The notes: generated from the letters alone by a model not told the origin. A stretch of DNA of 18,376 nucleotides from Geobacter sp. (GCA_003499925.1 DNRQ01000167.1:5641-24016); one strand, 5' to 3'; positions 8,333 through 15,951 are shown, counted from the first letter of the stretch. A program made the numbers and translations.

Positions 8333-9412
8333 CTAAATTCCAGCCTGCGGTTTGGGCTCACGCTCTATGATGATCTCGACACGACGGTTGTTGGCACGAC
8401 CCTCTGCCGAGTCGTTTTTCGCGATCGGGCTACCTTCGCCACGTCCATGCGACTGGATGTGATCGGCTCGGTACCCTTTCTGCACAAGGTAATCGCGCAC
8501 CGCGTCGGACCTGCGCTGCGAGAGGTCCCGGTTGCTTGCATCGGTTCCTTGGGAATCGGTGTGCCCCTCGATGATTATATTGCGCGCCGGAATCGCCAGC
8601 AATGCATTCGCCACCTGGTCCAGCTTTACTCGCGCAGAGGGCATCAGGTTCGACTGGGCGGATCCGAAGAGGACGCTTCCGGTCAGCGTGACGACTATTC
8701 CGCGTTCCTCTTCCTTCATCGTGGCGAGCAGGGCGAGCGAGGCGAGTGCATCGCTTGCCCGCTGCTCGGAGTTGCTTAACTCAAGCTTCGCCTGTTGCAT
8801 GTCGGCTTGTTGCTTCAGCGTTTCGGCATGCGCCTTGTCGTTGGCGGCTTTGAGCGCAGCTTGCTTCTGGAGTTCGGCCTCTGTCCGGGCGGCCAGCTTC
8901 TCCGCATCGTTCGCCTCCTGCTTCCCCTGCGCTATCAGGGCCTGCTGCATCTGAAGCTCGGCGTGAGCCTGGTCCCTGGTTGCCCTGAGCGCGGCCTCCT
9001 TGTCGAGTTCAGCCCGGGCGTCGGCGGTACGTTTCTCGGAGTCGCTCAGGTCCTGCTTCCCCTGCCTTACGATCTCGGATTGCTTTTTCTGGAAATCAGT
9101 GTTGGCACCGTCTTTATTTGCCTTGGCGGCGGCCATGAAGCCGAGGGCTCCGGCCTGCTGGGCCTTGCGCTCGGCAACATAAGCGAGATCCCTTGTTTTG
9201 CTGGAGCGGGGTTCGTTCCGGAAGGACTGTTCCGCCCGGGAAAGCGCCTCCTGTGCCTTGTGTAACTCCGCCGGCGCGAGCTGCTGCGCAGGCCCTTCGC
9301 TGGCCACCTGGTAGGCCGATCGAGCGTTGACGAGTTCGCCAGGCACCGCGGTCGCGCAGCCAGCAAAGAGCCCGGCGCATGTGGCTAGGATTAAGTATGC
9401 CGATGTTTTCAT
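8333..9412 (-). CDS. Outer-membrane lipoprotein: DUF4398-like, coiled coil and OmpA peptidoglycan-binding domain
   Basis: This is a 359-residue lipoprotein. The signal sequence MKTSAYLILATCAGLFAGC has a lipobox with Cys at 19. Residues 20-110 resemble DUF4398 (Ala/Glu-rich helices, SAYQVASEGPAQQLAPAEL). Residues about 110-230 are a charged coiled coil with repeats of QGKQ and DAEKLAARTEAELQKQAAL type. The C-terminal 120 residues are an OmpA-like domain (LTGSVLFGSAQSNLMPSA, IIIEGHTDSQGTDASNRDLSQRRSDAV in two blocks, then GRGEGSPIAKND and NNRRVEI). The conserved Asp and Arg that bind diaminopimelate are present. The family role is to tether the outer membrane to peptidoglycan, acting in the periplasm. 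AGGAG lies 6 bases upstream of the ATG. The gene follows 9440-9805 by 27 bases, forming an operon. Confidence 0.92.
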   Translation of the reverse strand: MKTSAYLILATCAGLFAGCATAVPGELVNARSAYQVASEGPAQQLAPAELHKAQEALSRAEQSFRNEPRSSKTRDLAYVAERKAQQAGALGFMAAAKANKDGANTDFQKKQSEIVRQGKQDLSDSEKRTADARAELDKEAALRATRDQAHAELQMQQALIAQGKQEANDAEKLAARTEAELQKQAALKAANDKAHAETLKQQADMQQAKLELSNSEQRASDALASLALLATMKEEERGIVVTLTGSVLFGSAQSNLMPSARVKLDQVANALLAIPARNIIIEGHTDSQGTDASNRDLSQRRSDAVRDYLVQKGYRADHIQSHGRGEGSPIAKNDSAEGRANNRRVEIIIEREPKPQAGI

Positions 9413-9439
9413 GGAAAACTCCTTTGGGGTCAGGCTCGG

Positions 9440-9805
9440 TTATTGGTTGTCTTTGCGTAACTGGTGTAAACGCTCCAATGCTGCCAGGGCCTCGGACTTC
9501 TCGGCATCCGCGTGCGAAAGCGCGACAGCCAGCTCGGCGTCGGATTCGGCCCGCAACAGCATCGACTCGGCCTCCTTGTTCTCCCCTTTCGCGAAAAGTC
9601 CCTTGGCCATTTCCTGTTCCTCCTTGGCCAGTTGCAAATAAAGCGCGGCTTGCGGCACTTTGGCCGCGCCGGCCTCCTCTGCGCTGCGAATCCCCGAGGT
9701 TGACGCCTCTGTGCGCAGCGGGGCGCTGGCACACCCCGCGATCATTGTGGTGGCCGCAACGGCCACGGAGAACAGCACGATTCCGATCCTGGATGAGTGT
9801 TTCAT
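9440..9805 (-). CDS. Small DUF4398-family lipoprotein
   Basis: This 121-residue protein has a lipoprotein signal; the lipobox MIAGC puts the acylated Cys at residue 25. The mature part is predicted to be two or three helices rich in Ala, Glu and Lys (KVPQAALYLQLAKEEQEMAK, then ENKEAESMLLRAESDAELAV), typical of DUF4398. It is the N-terminal module of the downstream OmpA lipoprotein as a stand-alone protein. The ATG at 9803-9805 is preceded by AGGAGG with 5-base spacing. It is the first gene of the two-gene operon and probably driven by the sigma-54-type site at 9965-9980. An envelope-structural role is inferred from the partner; no enzyme motif is present. Confidence 0.88.
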   Translation of the reverse strand: MKHSSRIGIVLFSVAVAATTMIAGCASAPLRTEASTSGIRSAEEAGAAKVPQAALYLQLAKEEQEMAKGLFAKGENKEAESMLLRAESDAELAVALSHADAEKSEALAALERLHQLRKDNQ

Positions 9806-9833
9806 TTAGACCTCCTTTACTGTCTGGATATAA

Positions 9834-9854
9834 GGTTGTCCCATTGGAACAACC
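9834..9854. promoter_or_regulatory. Inverted repeat in the leader of the lipoprotein operon
   Basis: GGTTGTCCC and GGAACAACC are 9-base arms with one mismatch around ATT. The repeat lies about 29 bases above the ATG at 9805, inside the predicted transcript. It could be a repressor operator or a leader hairpin; nothing here decides between them. Confidence 0.4.
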
Positions 9855-9964
9855 TGCCGCTTTTGACGAGGTTGCTGTATTGGACCAGAGGTTAACGCTT
9901 GCCGCTCCGTCTCAAAATAGCTTTACCGGAACAGGCGACGGTGCTCATCTTGACAAGAGGGATT

Positions 9965-9980
9965 GGCAACTAACGTGCCA
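9965..9980 (-). promoter_or_regulatory. Sigma-54 (RpoN) promoter, -24/-12 elements
   Basis: Read on the minus strand the site is TGGCACG-TTAG-TTGCC. This matches the RpoN consensus TGGCACG-N4-TTGCW except the last base. The GG (9979-9978) and GC (9967-9966) dinucleotides are exactly 10 bases apart, as required. Transcription would start near 9955, giving a leader of about 150 bases before the ATG at 9805. The stretch 9981-10125 upstream is where an enhancer-binding activator would bind. I see only loose GGTAACG-like repeats there (10004-10010, 10083-10092). Confidence 0.62.
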
Positions 9981-10125
9981 GAAGAGGCCAGTGGATTATT
10001 CCCGGTAACGGTCCGGTTTTGCAGTGGAATCTGGCGGAGCAGATGCGCAGCGCAGCAAGTTCCGTCAAGGCAATCCGTCACCCGTAACGTAACCGCCATA
10101 TTTGGAGGCTTGGCGAGCCGAGGCG

Positions 10126-10154
10126 TTGACAATTTCAATTAAAGGCTATACATT
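10126..10154 (+). promoter_or_regulatory. Sigma-70-type promoter for the 10240 gene
   Basis: A perfect TTGACA lies at 10126-10131. The -10 is either TATACA at 10147-10152 (15-base spacer) or TACATT at 10149-10154 (17-base spacer). The surrounding bases are AT-rich compared with the flanks. The leader then contains CCAAGCT (10157-10163) and AGCTTGG (10190-10196), which can pair around a 26-base loop. Confidence 0.6.
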
Positions 10155-10226
10155 GACCAAGCTTTAGCTGGCGCCTTTTCCTGTCAAGGAGCTTGGTGTT
10201 CAGGGACAAGCATTACCAACCAAAAC

Positions 10227-10232
10227 AGGAGG
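10227..10232 (+). promoter_or_regulatory. Ribosome binding site that decides the start at 10240
   Basis: AGGAGG is 7 bases before ATG 10240 but only 1 base before ATG 10234, so the second ATG is the likely start. Confidence 0.7.
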
Positions 10233-10239
10233 AATGGTT

Positions 10240-11178
10240 ATGTCTAGGAAGATTTTTTTTCAGGTTGCGTTGATTTCCCTGTTCTTTGCGGTCTCTGCTT
10301 TTGGAGGTCCCGACGGGGTCAAGACCCGTGGAAATCTAAGAATATTGGGCGACGGTAACGGGTTGGTTTTTCCAGACGGCAGCATGCAATCCAAGGCAGC
10401 CGAGCAGGGACCTATAGGGCCGAGCGGCCCGGCAGGCCCTGCCAACACGCTGAGTATAGGAACTGTCGCCACGGGCGCAAGCGACAGCCAGGCGGCAGCG
10501 ACTATCACCGGGAGCTCTCCCAATCAGGTTCTTAACCTGACCATACCGCAGGGGCCGGGGGGTCAGGTAACCTTAGCTACCATTTGTGCCGCGATAAGTG
10601 CAGAAAATGCCCAACTCCCTTCTTTCTGTTTTACATCCAGTTATGAGCCACTTCAAGTCGGCAACAAATGGGTATATACCAGTCTGGTTCCTGGAAAACA
10701 CAGGAATGATGAAATCATCGGGGCTGAGACCTTATATGGATTGACGACCTATATCAAACAAAGATTAGAACCGTCACCGGATGACTATCAAGAAAAAAAC
10801 TGGTTGGCCTATGATGGTTCTTCACTTCTTCTATTCAGGATCTGGGCTAACGAGGGCGCTGACCAGGCAATTGATTTATCACCACCTGCCGTTCTAAACA
10901 AGATAAGCCCACAGCTTGGCGATAGCTGGTCTTGGGGGATCCCCAACGCATATACCGCCAATGTTGAGGTATTGGCTGTTAATGATACAGTCACAGTTCC
11001 AGCAGGAACGTTTCATCGTTGCATAAAGATAAAAGAGACGGCGGTACCCTCAGGCAAGGTCAAAATCATTCATTACGCGCCAGGTGTTGGAATGATCAGA
11101 TATGAAAATCAAGGATCCTGGGTTGAAGAGCTTGTATACGCAAGAGCAGGTTCTAAAACATATGGAGTAGCTCCATGA
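10240..11178 (+). CDS. Exported protein with collagen-like Gly-X-Y stretch and lipocalin-like C-terminal half, function unknown
   Basis: The protein is 312 residues from ATG 10240. Residues 1-21 form a signal peptide (KIFFQVALISLFFAVSAFG). It continues with GNGLVFPDGSMQSKAA, a motif I associate with tail-fibre-like and collagen-like exported proteins. Four Gly-X-Y triplets follow (GPIGPSGPAGPA), then a Ser/Thr/Ala-rich linker. From about residue 130 the C-terminal half has YEPLQVGNKWVYTS, VTVPAGTFHRCIKIKE and YAPGVGMIRYE, a pattern seen in uncharacterised beta-barrel-like bacterial exported proteins. Function is not recognised. Base composition changes inside the gene: single 60-base lines at 10621, 10741 and 10981 are about 37-40 percent GC by hand count, well below the flanking genes, which suggests an acquired or fused C-terminal domain. 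It has its own promoter. Confidence 0.85.
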   Translation: MSRKIFFQVALISLFFAVSAFGGPDGVKTRGNLRILGDGNGLVFPDGSMQSKAAEQGPIGPSGPAGPANTLSIGTVATGASDSQAAATITGSSPNQVLNLTIPQGPGGQVTLATICAAISAENAQLPSFCFTSSYEPLQVGNKWVYTSLVPGKHRNDEIIGAETLYGLTTYIKQRLEPSPDDYQEKNWLAYDGSSLLLFRIWANEGADQAIDLSPPAVLNKISPQLGDSWSWGIPNAYTANVEVLAVNDTVTVPAGTFHRCIKIKETAVPSGKVKIIHYAPGVGMIRYENQGSWVEELVYARAGSKTYGVAP

Positions 11179-11315
11179 CACCCGATGATTGTCGACATGG
11201 AGCCGCAGGGGCCAAGACCTGCATTTCGGCATGAACCAGGATAATGTGGCGAACACCCCGAAACACGAAGGAATATGGATATCCCGGATGGCGGAAGGGA
11301 CGGCTGGGCCAATTT

Positions 11316-11325
11316 AAGGAGGTGA
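11316..11325 (+). promoter_or_regulatory. Near-perfect Shine-Dalgarno site
   Basis: AAGGAGGTGA is fully complementary to the 16S 3' end, with its last base adjacent to the C before ATG 11327. It predicts strong translation of the 11327 gene. Confidence 0.75.
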
Positions 11326-11326
11326 C

Positions 11327-11917
11327 ATGAAGATCATCGCTCGCATCATGTTCGTTTCCGCACTGCTCTTCAGCTCCGCTCACAGTGCCGAGGCGATCCA
11401 GACCCTTAATGAATTCGAGGTCGGAGATCAAGCCAAATGGAGTTGTGCAAAAAGCATCGCCGTCACACTTTTTCCCGCGGCAGGAGAATTCAAGGCAGAT
11501 AAGGATCTCCAGCATTACCAGGTTGATTTTGCCAAGAAGCTGGCCTCGGGTCTCAAGAAGATGCCAGGTGTCGAGCAGGTGGAAATCGTCGATGATAAAT
11601 CCGCTGCATCGGCCGACGTTTTGATACTCGGTCAGTTTACCGAGCTGACCAAGGGGAATGGCGCACTACGTTTCTGGGTAGGATTGGGAGCCGGCAAGTC
11701 CTCTTGCGGGGTAGACATGAAAGGCGTGGATCTCAAGAGTGAGTCAGAGATATTCCGACTGGATCATGCCAGGCGATCTGCCATGGAGGTAGTTGGCGAT
11801 GATGTCTTGATCAAGAATATGGACGAGGTGGTTGAAGACGTGATCGCAGGATTGGCGGCTGCAAAAGGAGCATGCGGCTCGGGGCCTGCGCCGGAAAACA
11901 GTACGGGGGCGAACTAG
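11327..11917 (+). CDS. Exported DUF4410-like protein
   Basis: The protein is 196 residues. The signal peptide MKIIARIMFVSALLFSSAHSAEA is probably cleaved near residue 23. The mature part has SIAVTLFPAAGEF, then a helix ASGLKKMPGVEQVEI, then ADVLILGQFTELTKGNGALR and FWVGLGAGKSSCGVDMKGVD, a pattern matching DUF4410 (a two-lobed periplasmic family of unknown function). Three Cys residues are present in the mature part. It lacks a lipobox and is presumed soluble in the periplasm. The gene is 148 bases downstream of 11178 on the same strand, too far to be sure of co-transcription. No promoter stands out in that gap. The family call is moderate; the reading frame itself is secure because of its ribosome site and signal peptide. 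Confidence 0.82.
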   Translation: MKIIARIMFVSALLFSSAHSAEAIQTLNEFEVGDQAKWSCAKSIAVTLFPAAGEFKADKDLQHYQVDFAKKLASGLKKMPGVEQVEIVDDKSAASADVLILGQFTELTKGNGALRFWVGLGAGKSSCGVDMKGVDLKSESEIFRLDHARRSAMEVVGDDVLIKNMDEVVEDVIAGLAAAKGACGSGPAPENSTGAN

Positions 11918-11939
11918 GGCGCCCGTGCGATTGCGCCCT
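11916..11939 (+). terminator. GC-rich hairpin after the 11327 gene
   Basis: AGGGCGC (11916-11922) and GCGCCCT (11933-11939) form a 7-base perfect stem with a 10-base loop, beginning within the TAG stop codon. No U-run follows, so this is a weak terminator prediction. Confidence 0.45.
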
Positions 11940-11998
11940 GCTTCGATAAGGTTTGGGGCGCGAGGCGGGGGGACGGGACGATCGGAATCCCCCTCCTC

Positions 11999-12490
11999 TC
12001 AACGCGTCACGGCAGGATCAAAAAAGAAGAAAGCTCCGCTGATGTGAATGACGAGACGCCCGTCGCTCAGGCGCACATACTCCTGAAATCCCGGAAGATC
12101 GCAATTCGTCTTCACCACCTGAACTTCCCGATCTTCAATGCCCAACTCCTGCGGCGTAACCCGCCAGGCGGTCCCCAGGTAATCTGCCGCGGGAACTTCT
12201 TCCCGTCGGAAACGGACCCCCCTGCAGGCGCGGCCGTCGAAGATTATTTCGCTCCTGGTTATGTCGAGCGGTTTGAACAAGAACGCTTTCGCCTCCTGCG
12301 CGCTCCACCTGGAGCGCTCTCCCAGCACATAGCCGGAAACGGTCCATAACACGCGCATCGATGCTCCTGCTGCTTCAGCGGCTGGGGTAGTCTGCCGCCC
12401 TTCAACCCTTCCCGCATCCGACAGGCAGATGCAGCCGCATAAGGGGAGCAGCAAGACGCATCGCAAAAATGGGGCGACCTTTTTACCCAT
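11999..12490 (-). CDS. Small lipoprotein of unknown function
   Basis: The protein is 163 residues from ATG 12488-12490. That start is preferred over an ATG 33 bases upstream because AAGGAG lies 6 bases before it and a signal peptide begins directly at it. The signal MGKKVAPFLRCVLLLPLCGC has a lipobox-like LCGC with Cys at 20. The mature region has MRVLWTVSGYVLGERSRWS, EAKAFLFKPLDITRSEIIFD, and near the C-terminus DGRLVIHISGAFFFFDPAV. Two Cys residues (in DGRACRGV and KTNCDLPG) could form a disulfide. I do not recognise a family with a known function. It lies 100 bases downstream of the 15782-12591 gene on the same strand, with a strong hairpin between them. Confidence 0.78.
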   Translation of the reverse strand: MGKKVAPFLRCVLLLPLCGCICLSDAGRVEGRQTTPAAEAAGASMRVLWTVSGYVLGERSRWSAQEAKAFLFKPLDITRSEIIFDGRACRGVRFRREEVPAADYLGTAWRVTPQELGIEDREVQVVKTNCDLPGFQEYVRLSDGRLVIHISGAFFFFDPAVTR

Positions 12491-12530
12491 CCGGTTCTCC
12501 TTGTCGGTTACCTTCGTTCTCAATACGATT

Positions 12531-12561
12531 CTCCCACCCCTCCCTGATGGAGGGGCGGGAG
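12531..12561. terminator. Strong hairpin between the protease gene and the small lipoprotein gene
   Basis: CTCCCACCCCTCC (12531-12543) and GGAGGGGCGGGAG (12549-12561) are 13-base arms with one mismatch around a 5-base loop. It sits 30 bases past the protease stop, so it is probably that gene's terminator or an mRNA-stabilising stem. There is no U-tract. Its C-rich arm resembles the palindromes in the 18131-18311 element. Confidence 0.55.
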
Positions 12562-12590
12562 TGGCAACCGTGCGGTCCCCTTCATCGAGG

Positions 12591-15500
12591 CTATCGCTTC
12601 AACTCCCCGCCGGTTTGCTGCATTAATTGCCGCATGAACATTTCCTTCCTGTTGCCCTCATCGACCATATTCCCCCCGGCGATCTCATCGCTTTTCTGCA
12701 AATCGACTGCGCCCGATGCGCCTGGGACTGCATTAATCGTGGTGGTCATCCCGGCAACCACTGTGAATCCATACCTTATATAGCTGCTGCCGTTGGAAAA
12801 TACCGCTTTGAGGTCATAGCTGTTGGGCTGTACCCCCGACGCAGTAGCCACCCATCCGGGAGGGAGTGCCGAAGGGAGCAGATTGGAGCCCCAGTACGGC
12901 GAGGAAGTCGGTGATATGTAGAGCTGAACGATGGATAGGCTGCTGGAGGCGTTGACGACCCGGATTGTGCCGCTTGTGGAGACAGGGACCAGGTAGAACA
13001 CCAGGGCGCTCTGGTTGCCGTTTACCAGATAGCCGGTGGTCGTCTTGGTGGTAAAACCCGCCTTGGAGATGACCAGAGTGTAGCTGCCGGCCGCGATCCC
13101 CGCGATGCCGAAGGTCCCGGTGCTGCCGGTAGTGGCGGTCTTGCCTGCAATCGCCACCGTCGCCCCTGCGAGAACCGCTCCGGTCGTGCTCCCTTGGCGC
13201 ACGGTGCCGCTCATGCTGTAGACAGGCACGGCGGTGAGGTAGTATACCAGGCCGCTGCGGTTGCTGCTCACGACGAAGCCGAGTATGGTCCTGGTGACGA
13301 ACCCGCTCTTGGATATAACCAGGGTATAGGTGCCGGCCGGCATCCCCGCGATGCTGAAGGTCCCGATGCTGCTCGTTGTGGTCGTCCTGCCGGCGATCGC
13401 GACCGTCGCCCCTGGAAGGACCGGCCCGATCGTGCTGGTCTGGCGCACGGTCCCGCTTACGGTGTAGCTGGGCGCGAGGTAGAAGACCAGCCCGCTCCGG
13501 TTCCTGTCGACCAGGTAGCCGGTCACGGTCTTGGTGACAAATCCCGTCCTGGAAATAACCAGGGTGTAGCTGCCTATGGGAATCGACGCGATGCTGAAGG
13601 TCCCGGTGCTGCTCGTCAAGGCGGTTTTGCCGGCGATGGCAACCGTCGCCCCGGCGAGGACCGGCCCGGTCAAGCTCCCGATACGCACCGTCCCGCTCAT
13701 GGAGTAGCACGGCGTGAGATAGAACAGCAGGCCGCTCTGGTTGCTGTTGACGACGTAGCCGGTTACGGTCTTCGTGATGTACCCCGCCTTGGAAATGACC
13801 AGCGTGTGGGTGCCGGAGGGGATCGCCGCGATGCTGAAGGTCCCGGTGCTGCTGGTAATGGCCGTCCTGCCGGCAATTGCCACCGTCGCCCCCGCCAGGA
13901 CCGGACCGGTCACGCTGCCATGGCGCACCGTCCCGCTCATGGAGTAGGTCGGGATGACGCTTAGGTAGAGCACGATACCGCTCCGGTTGGCGTTGACGAC
14001 GAAGCCGGTCATGGTCTTGGTTATGTATCCCGGCTTGGAGAGGACCAGGGAGTAGGTGCCGGCCAAGATCCCCGGGATGCTGAAGGCCCCGGTGCTGCCG
14101 GTTAGCGCCGTCTTGCCGGCGATCGCCACGGTCACTCCCCCCACCACCGGACCGGTCAGGCTCCCCTGCCGCACGGTCCCGCTTATGGTGTAGGTAGGCG
14201 CGGCGGTGAGATAGAAGACCAGTCCGCTCCGGTTCCTGTCGACCAGGTAGCCGGTGACGCTCTTGGTAATACAGGTCGGGTGGGACATGGTCAGCGTATG
14301 GGTTCCTGCCGGGATCGCAAGGATGGTGAAGGTCCCCGTGCTGGTCGTCACGGCCGTCCTGCCGGCGATCGCGACCGTCGCCCCTGCCAGGACCGGTCCG
14401 GTCGTGCTCCCAAGCCGCATGGTGCCGCTCATGGAGTAGGTCGGCACGGCGGTGAGATAGAATTCCAGTCCGCTCCGGTTGCTGTTGACTACGTAGCCGG
14501 TGGTCGTCTTGGTATAGAACCCCGCCTTTGAGATCGTGAGCGTGTAGCTGCCGGCCGGGATCCCCGTGATGCTGAAGGTCCCGGTGCTGCTCGTTGTGGC
14601 GGTCTTCCCTGCGATGGCCACCGTCGCACCGGCGAGGACCGCGCCGGTCGTGCTCCCCTGCCGCACCGTCCCGCTCATGGAGTAGCTGACGGTCGTCGAC
14701 CATCCCAGATCCTTCAGCAGCCCGATAGTTACCGGACCGGGGTCGTGGTTGGCCGATCCCGAACCGATCGAGTAGACCATCATTTTGTTCACGGTTCCTG
14801 CGAAAGTGCTGTAATCAAGATGGGAATAGCTTGATCCGCCCGTCCAGGAACTGGGGGCATACATCTTTACCCGCGCCCCCCCGTTGGCCGCATTGGCATT
14901 GGCTCCGCTGAACCAGAGATTGCTGGAGGTTAAAAGAGCGGCAAGCCCGGCGGAGGGAGTGGTGTATGAGGTGAGTGGCGTGCCGGTCCCGCTTTGCATG
15001 AAGGTGTCGTATATCAAGGGGTATCCGGAATGACCGTAGCTCCCCAGCCCGCTGCTGACCTGTGCGGTTCCGGAAAAGTTGAGCCCGTGAGCGATCTCGT
15101 GGGCAGCCACCGTTACCAGATCGTGCTGCCCATAGGGTGGCTGGCCGTCCGTGCCGAAATACCAGTTAAACCCCGAGTTATAGGTGATATGCATGTCCGG
15201 GTTCTGCCCCAGCCGACTGCCCGCAAGGGCATTTGCCAGTGATTGCTCGTACCAGGTATCAAGCCTGGGAGCTCCGGCGAAGTTGCGAATTATCGGCGTT
15301 GCGCCCGAATAACCGAGGATAGTGGAAGAGCCGAGATTGGACCAGCACGCCCTGATGGTGATCGGCACGGCCGACTGGACCTTGTTGCCCCAGATGGCCG
15401 CAGCTGCTTGGAATGCGGTTTTGGCACCTTCCGGAAAAGTGCCGCAACTCTTGCCCCAGAGGTCCTGCTGGCCGGCGGCAAGATAAGTGAAGGTGAAGCT

Positions 15501-15782
15501 CGAGATGGCCGATTCAGGGGCTGCCAGCGCTTCAGCGGCGGAGGGCCCCGGAACTTGAATGTTCTGACTCTCGGGATTGGGGTCAGCCACAATCACCAGG
15601 GGAGGCACTGCATTGTCCAGCATCAGGCCGTCGTTGGATAGTTGCGGTTCCAGTGCGGGAAGCACCAGGTCCGCTCCGGCTGCGAGTCCGGCGTTCTCGC
15701 CCTGCGCCTGAACCGATCCCGTTGTCAGCAGAATCATTAAGAAACTCAGGAAAAAACAGGTTGTGAATTTCCACTTTCTCAC
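12591..15782 (-). CDS. Secreted zinc-metalloprotease-like protein with seven tandem beta-sandwich repeats
   Basis: The protein is 1063 residues from GTG 15780-15782, with GAGGGGG just upstream. The signal peptide is residues 1-26 (TTCFFLSFLMILLTTGSVQA). The catalytic-like region is about 95-365: FTFTYLAAGQQDLWGKSCGT, then HDLVTVAAHEIAHGLNFSGT (His228, Glu229, His232), then YSIGSGSANHDPGPVTIGLL and KDLGW. HExxH is the zinc and catalytic motif; the third ligand is not obvious because the metzincin His after GLNF is absent. Residues 367-934 are seven CarboxypepD_reg-like repeats of 80-82 residues (YSMSGTVRQGSTTGAVLAG, GATVAIAGKT, STGTFSI, IPAGSYTLVISKAGF, TGYVVNSNRSGLVFYL). A C-terminal domain (935-1028, LYISPTSSPYWGSNLL) follows. 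No membrane anchor is visible. Extracellular proteolysis is inferred. The LuxR-type gene lies upstream on the same strand. Confidence 0.9.
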   Translation of the reverse strand: MRKWKFTTCFFLSFLMILLTTGSVQAQGENAGLAAGADLVLPALEPQLSNDGLMLDNAVPPLVIVADPNPESQNIQVPGPSAAEALAAPESAISSFTFTYLAAGQQDLWGKSCGTFPEGAKTAFQAAAAIWGNKVQSAVPITIRACWSNLGSSTILGYSGATPIIRNFAGAPRLDTWYEQSLANALAGSRLGQNPDMHITYNSGFNWYFGTDGQPPYGQHDLVTVAAHEIAHGLNFSGTAQVSSGLGSYGHSGYPLIYDTFMQSGTGTPLTSYTTPSAGLAALLTSSNLWFSGANANAANGGARVKMYAPSSWTGGSSYSHLDYSTFAGTVNKMMVYSIGSGSANHDPGPVTIGLLKDLGWSTTVSYSMSGTVRQGSTTGAVLAGATVAIAGKTATTSSTGTFSITGIPAGSYTLTISKAGFYTKTTTGYVVNSNRSGLEFYLTAVPTYSMSGTMRLGSTTGPVLAGATVAIAGRTAVTTSTGTFTILAIPAGTHTLTMSHPTCITKSVTGYLVDRNRSGLVFYLTAAPTYTISGTVRQGSLTGPVVGGVTVAIAGKTALTGSTGAFSIPGILAGTYSLVLSKPGYITKTMTGFVVNANRSGIVLYLSVIPTYSMSGTVRHGSVTGPVLAGATVAIAGRTAITSSTGTFSIAAIPSGTHTLVISKAGYITKTVTGYVVNSNQSGLLFYLTPCYSMSGTVRIGSLTGPVLAGATVAIAGKTALTSSTGTFSIASIPIGSYTLVISRTGFVTKTVTGYLVDRNRSGLVFYLAPSYTVSGTVRQTSTIGPVLPGATVAIAGRTTTTSSIGTFSIAGMPAGTYTLVISKSGFVTRTILGFVVSSNRSGLVYYLTAVPVYSMSGTVRQGSTTGAVLAGATVAIAGKTATTGSTGTFGIAGIAAGSYTLVISKAGFTTKTTTGYLVNGNQSALVFYLVPVSTSGTIRVVNASSSLSIVQLYISPTSSPYWGSNLLPSALPPGWVATASGVQPNSYDLKAVFSNGSSYIRYGFTVVAGMTTTINAVPGASGAVDLQKSDEIAGGNMVDEGNRKEMFMRQLMQQTGGELKR
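12978..14684 (-). repeat. Seven tandem 240-246-bp repeats inside the metalloprotease-like gene
   Basis: The units begin (Tyr codon) at 14684, 14438, 14192, 13946, 13706, 13466 and 13220, each read downward. Unit lengths are 246, 246, 246, 240, 240 and 246 bp, with the last about 240. Every length is a multiple of three, so gain or loss of units stays in frame. The first and last units share the same protein opening (SGTVRQGSTTGAVLAGATVA). Unit six is the most diverged at its start (RQTSTIGPVLPG). Confidence 0.92.
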
Positions 15783-15923
15783 TTTATCCCCCTCTCTTGC
15801 TTGGATTTTGAAACGCCAGGACTGCCAAACCAGGACTCAAAACCCCCCTTGGGCTGCAATATCAAAACGAGGAACTCCCCCTTGATCACCCCCTTTTTTC
15901 CTCGGCGTAGATGGCAATGCAAA

Positions 15924-15951
15924 ACTATAGTTTGCTTAAGATGAGGCACAA
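15924..15951 (-). promoter_or_regulatory. Candidate sigma-70 promoter upstream of the metalloprotease-like gene
   Basis: On the minus strand TTGTGC (15951-15946) is followed after 16 bases by TATAGT (15929-15924). The -10 matches well (5 of 6); the -35 is weak. It would give a leader of about 135 bases before GTG 15782. The rest of 15783-16189 holds no convincing gene. I see C-rich runs near 15840-15900 and no riboswitch core. Confidence 0.35.

Noticed and set aside
9379..10008. A 209-codon plus-strand frame over the lipoprotein operon and its promoter
   Set aside because: It is antisense to a convincing lipoprotein gene, with Arg/Pro-rich shadow composition.
11153..11515. A 120-codon minus-strand frame across the gap before the DUF4410-like gene
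   Set aside because: It overlaps the signal peptide and perfect ribosome site of the plus-strand gene, and no motif is seen.
12978..14684. Regularly spaced repeats that might suggest CRISPR
   Set aside because: The repeats are 240-246 bp, contiguous and coding for protein modules, with no unique spacers.
12814..14703. A 629-codon open frame on the minus strand, in a different frame from the metalloprotease-like gene
   Set aside because: It lies fully over the seven repeats. Because each repeat length is a multiple of three, one stop-free alternative frame stays open across all units. Its product is Arg/His/Gly-rich low-complexity sequence, with no ribosome site or signal.
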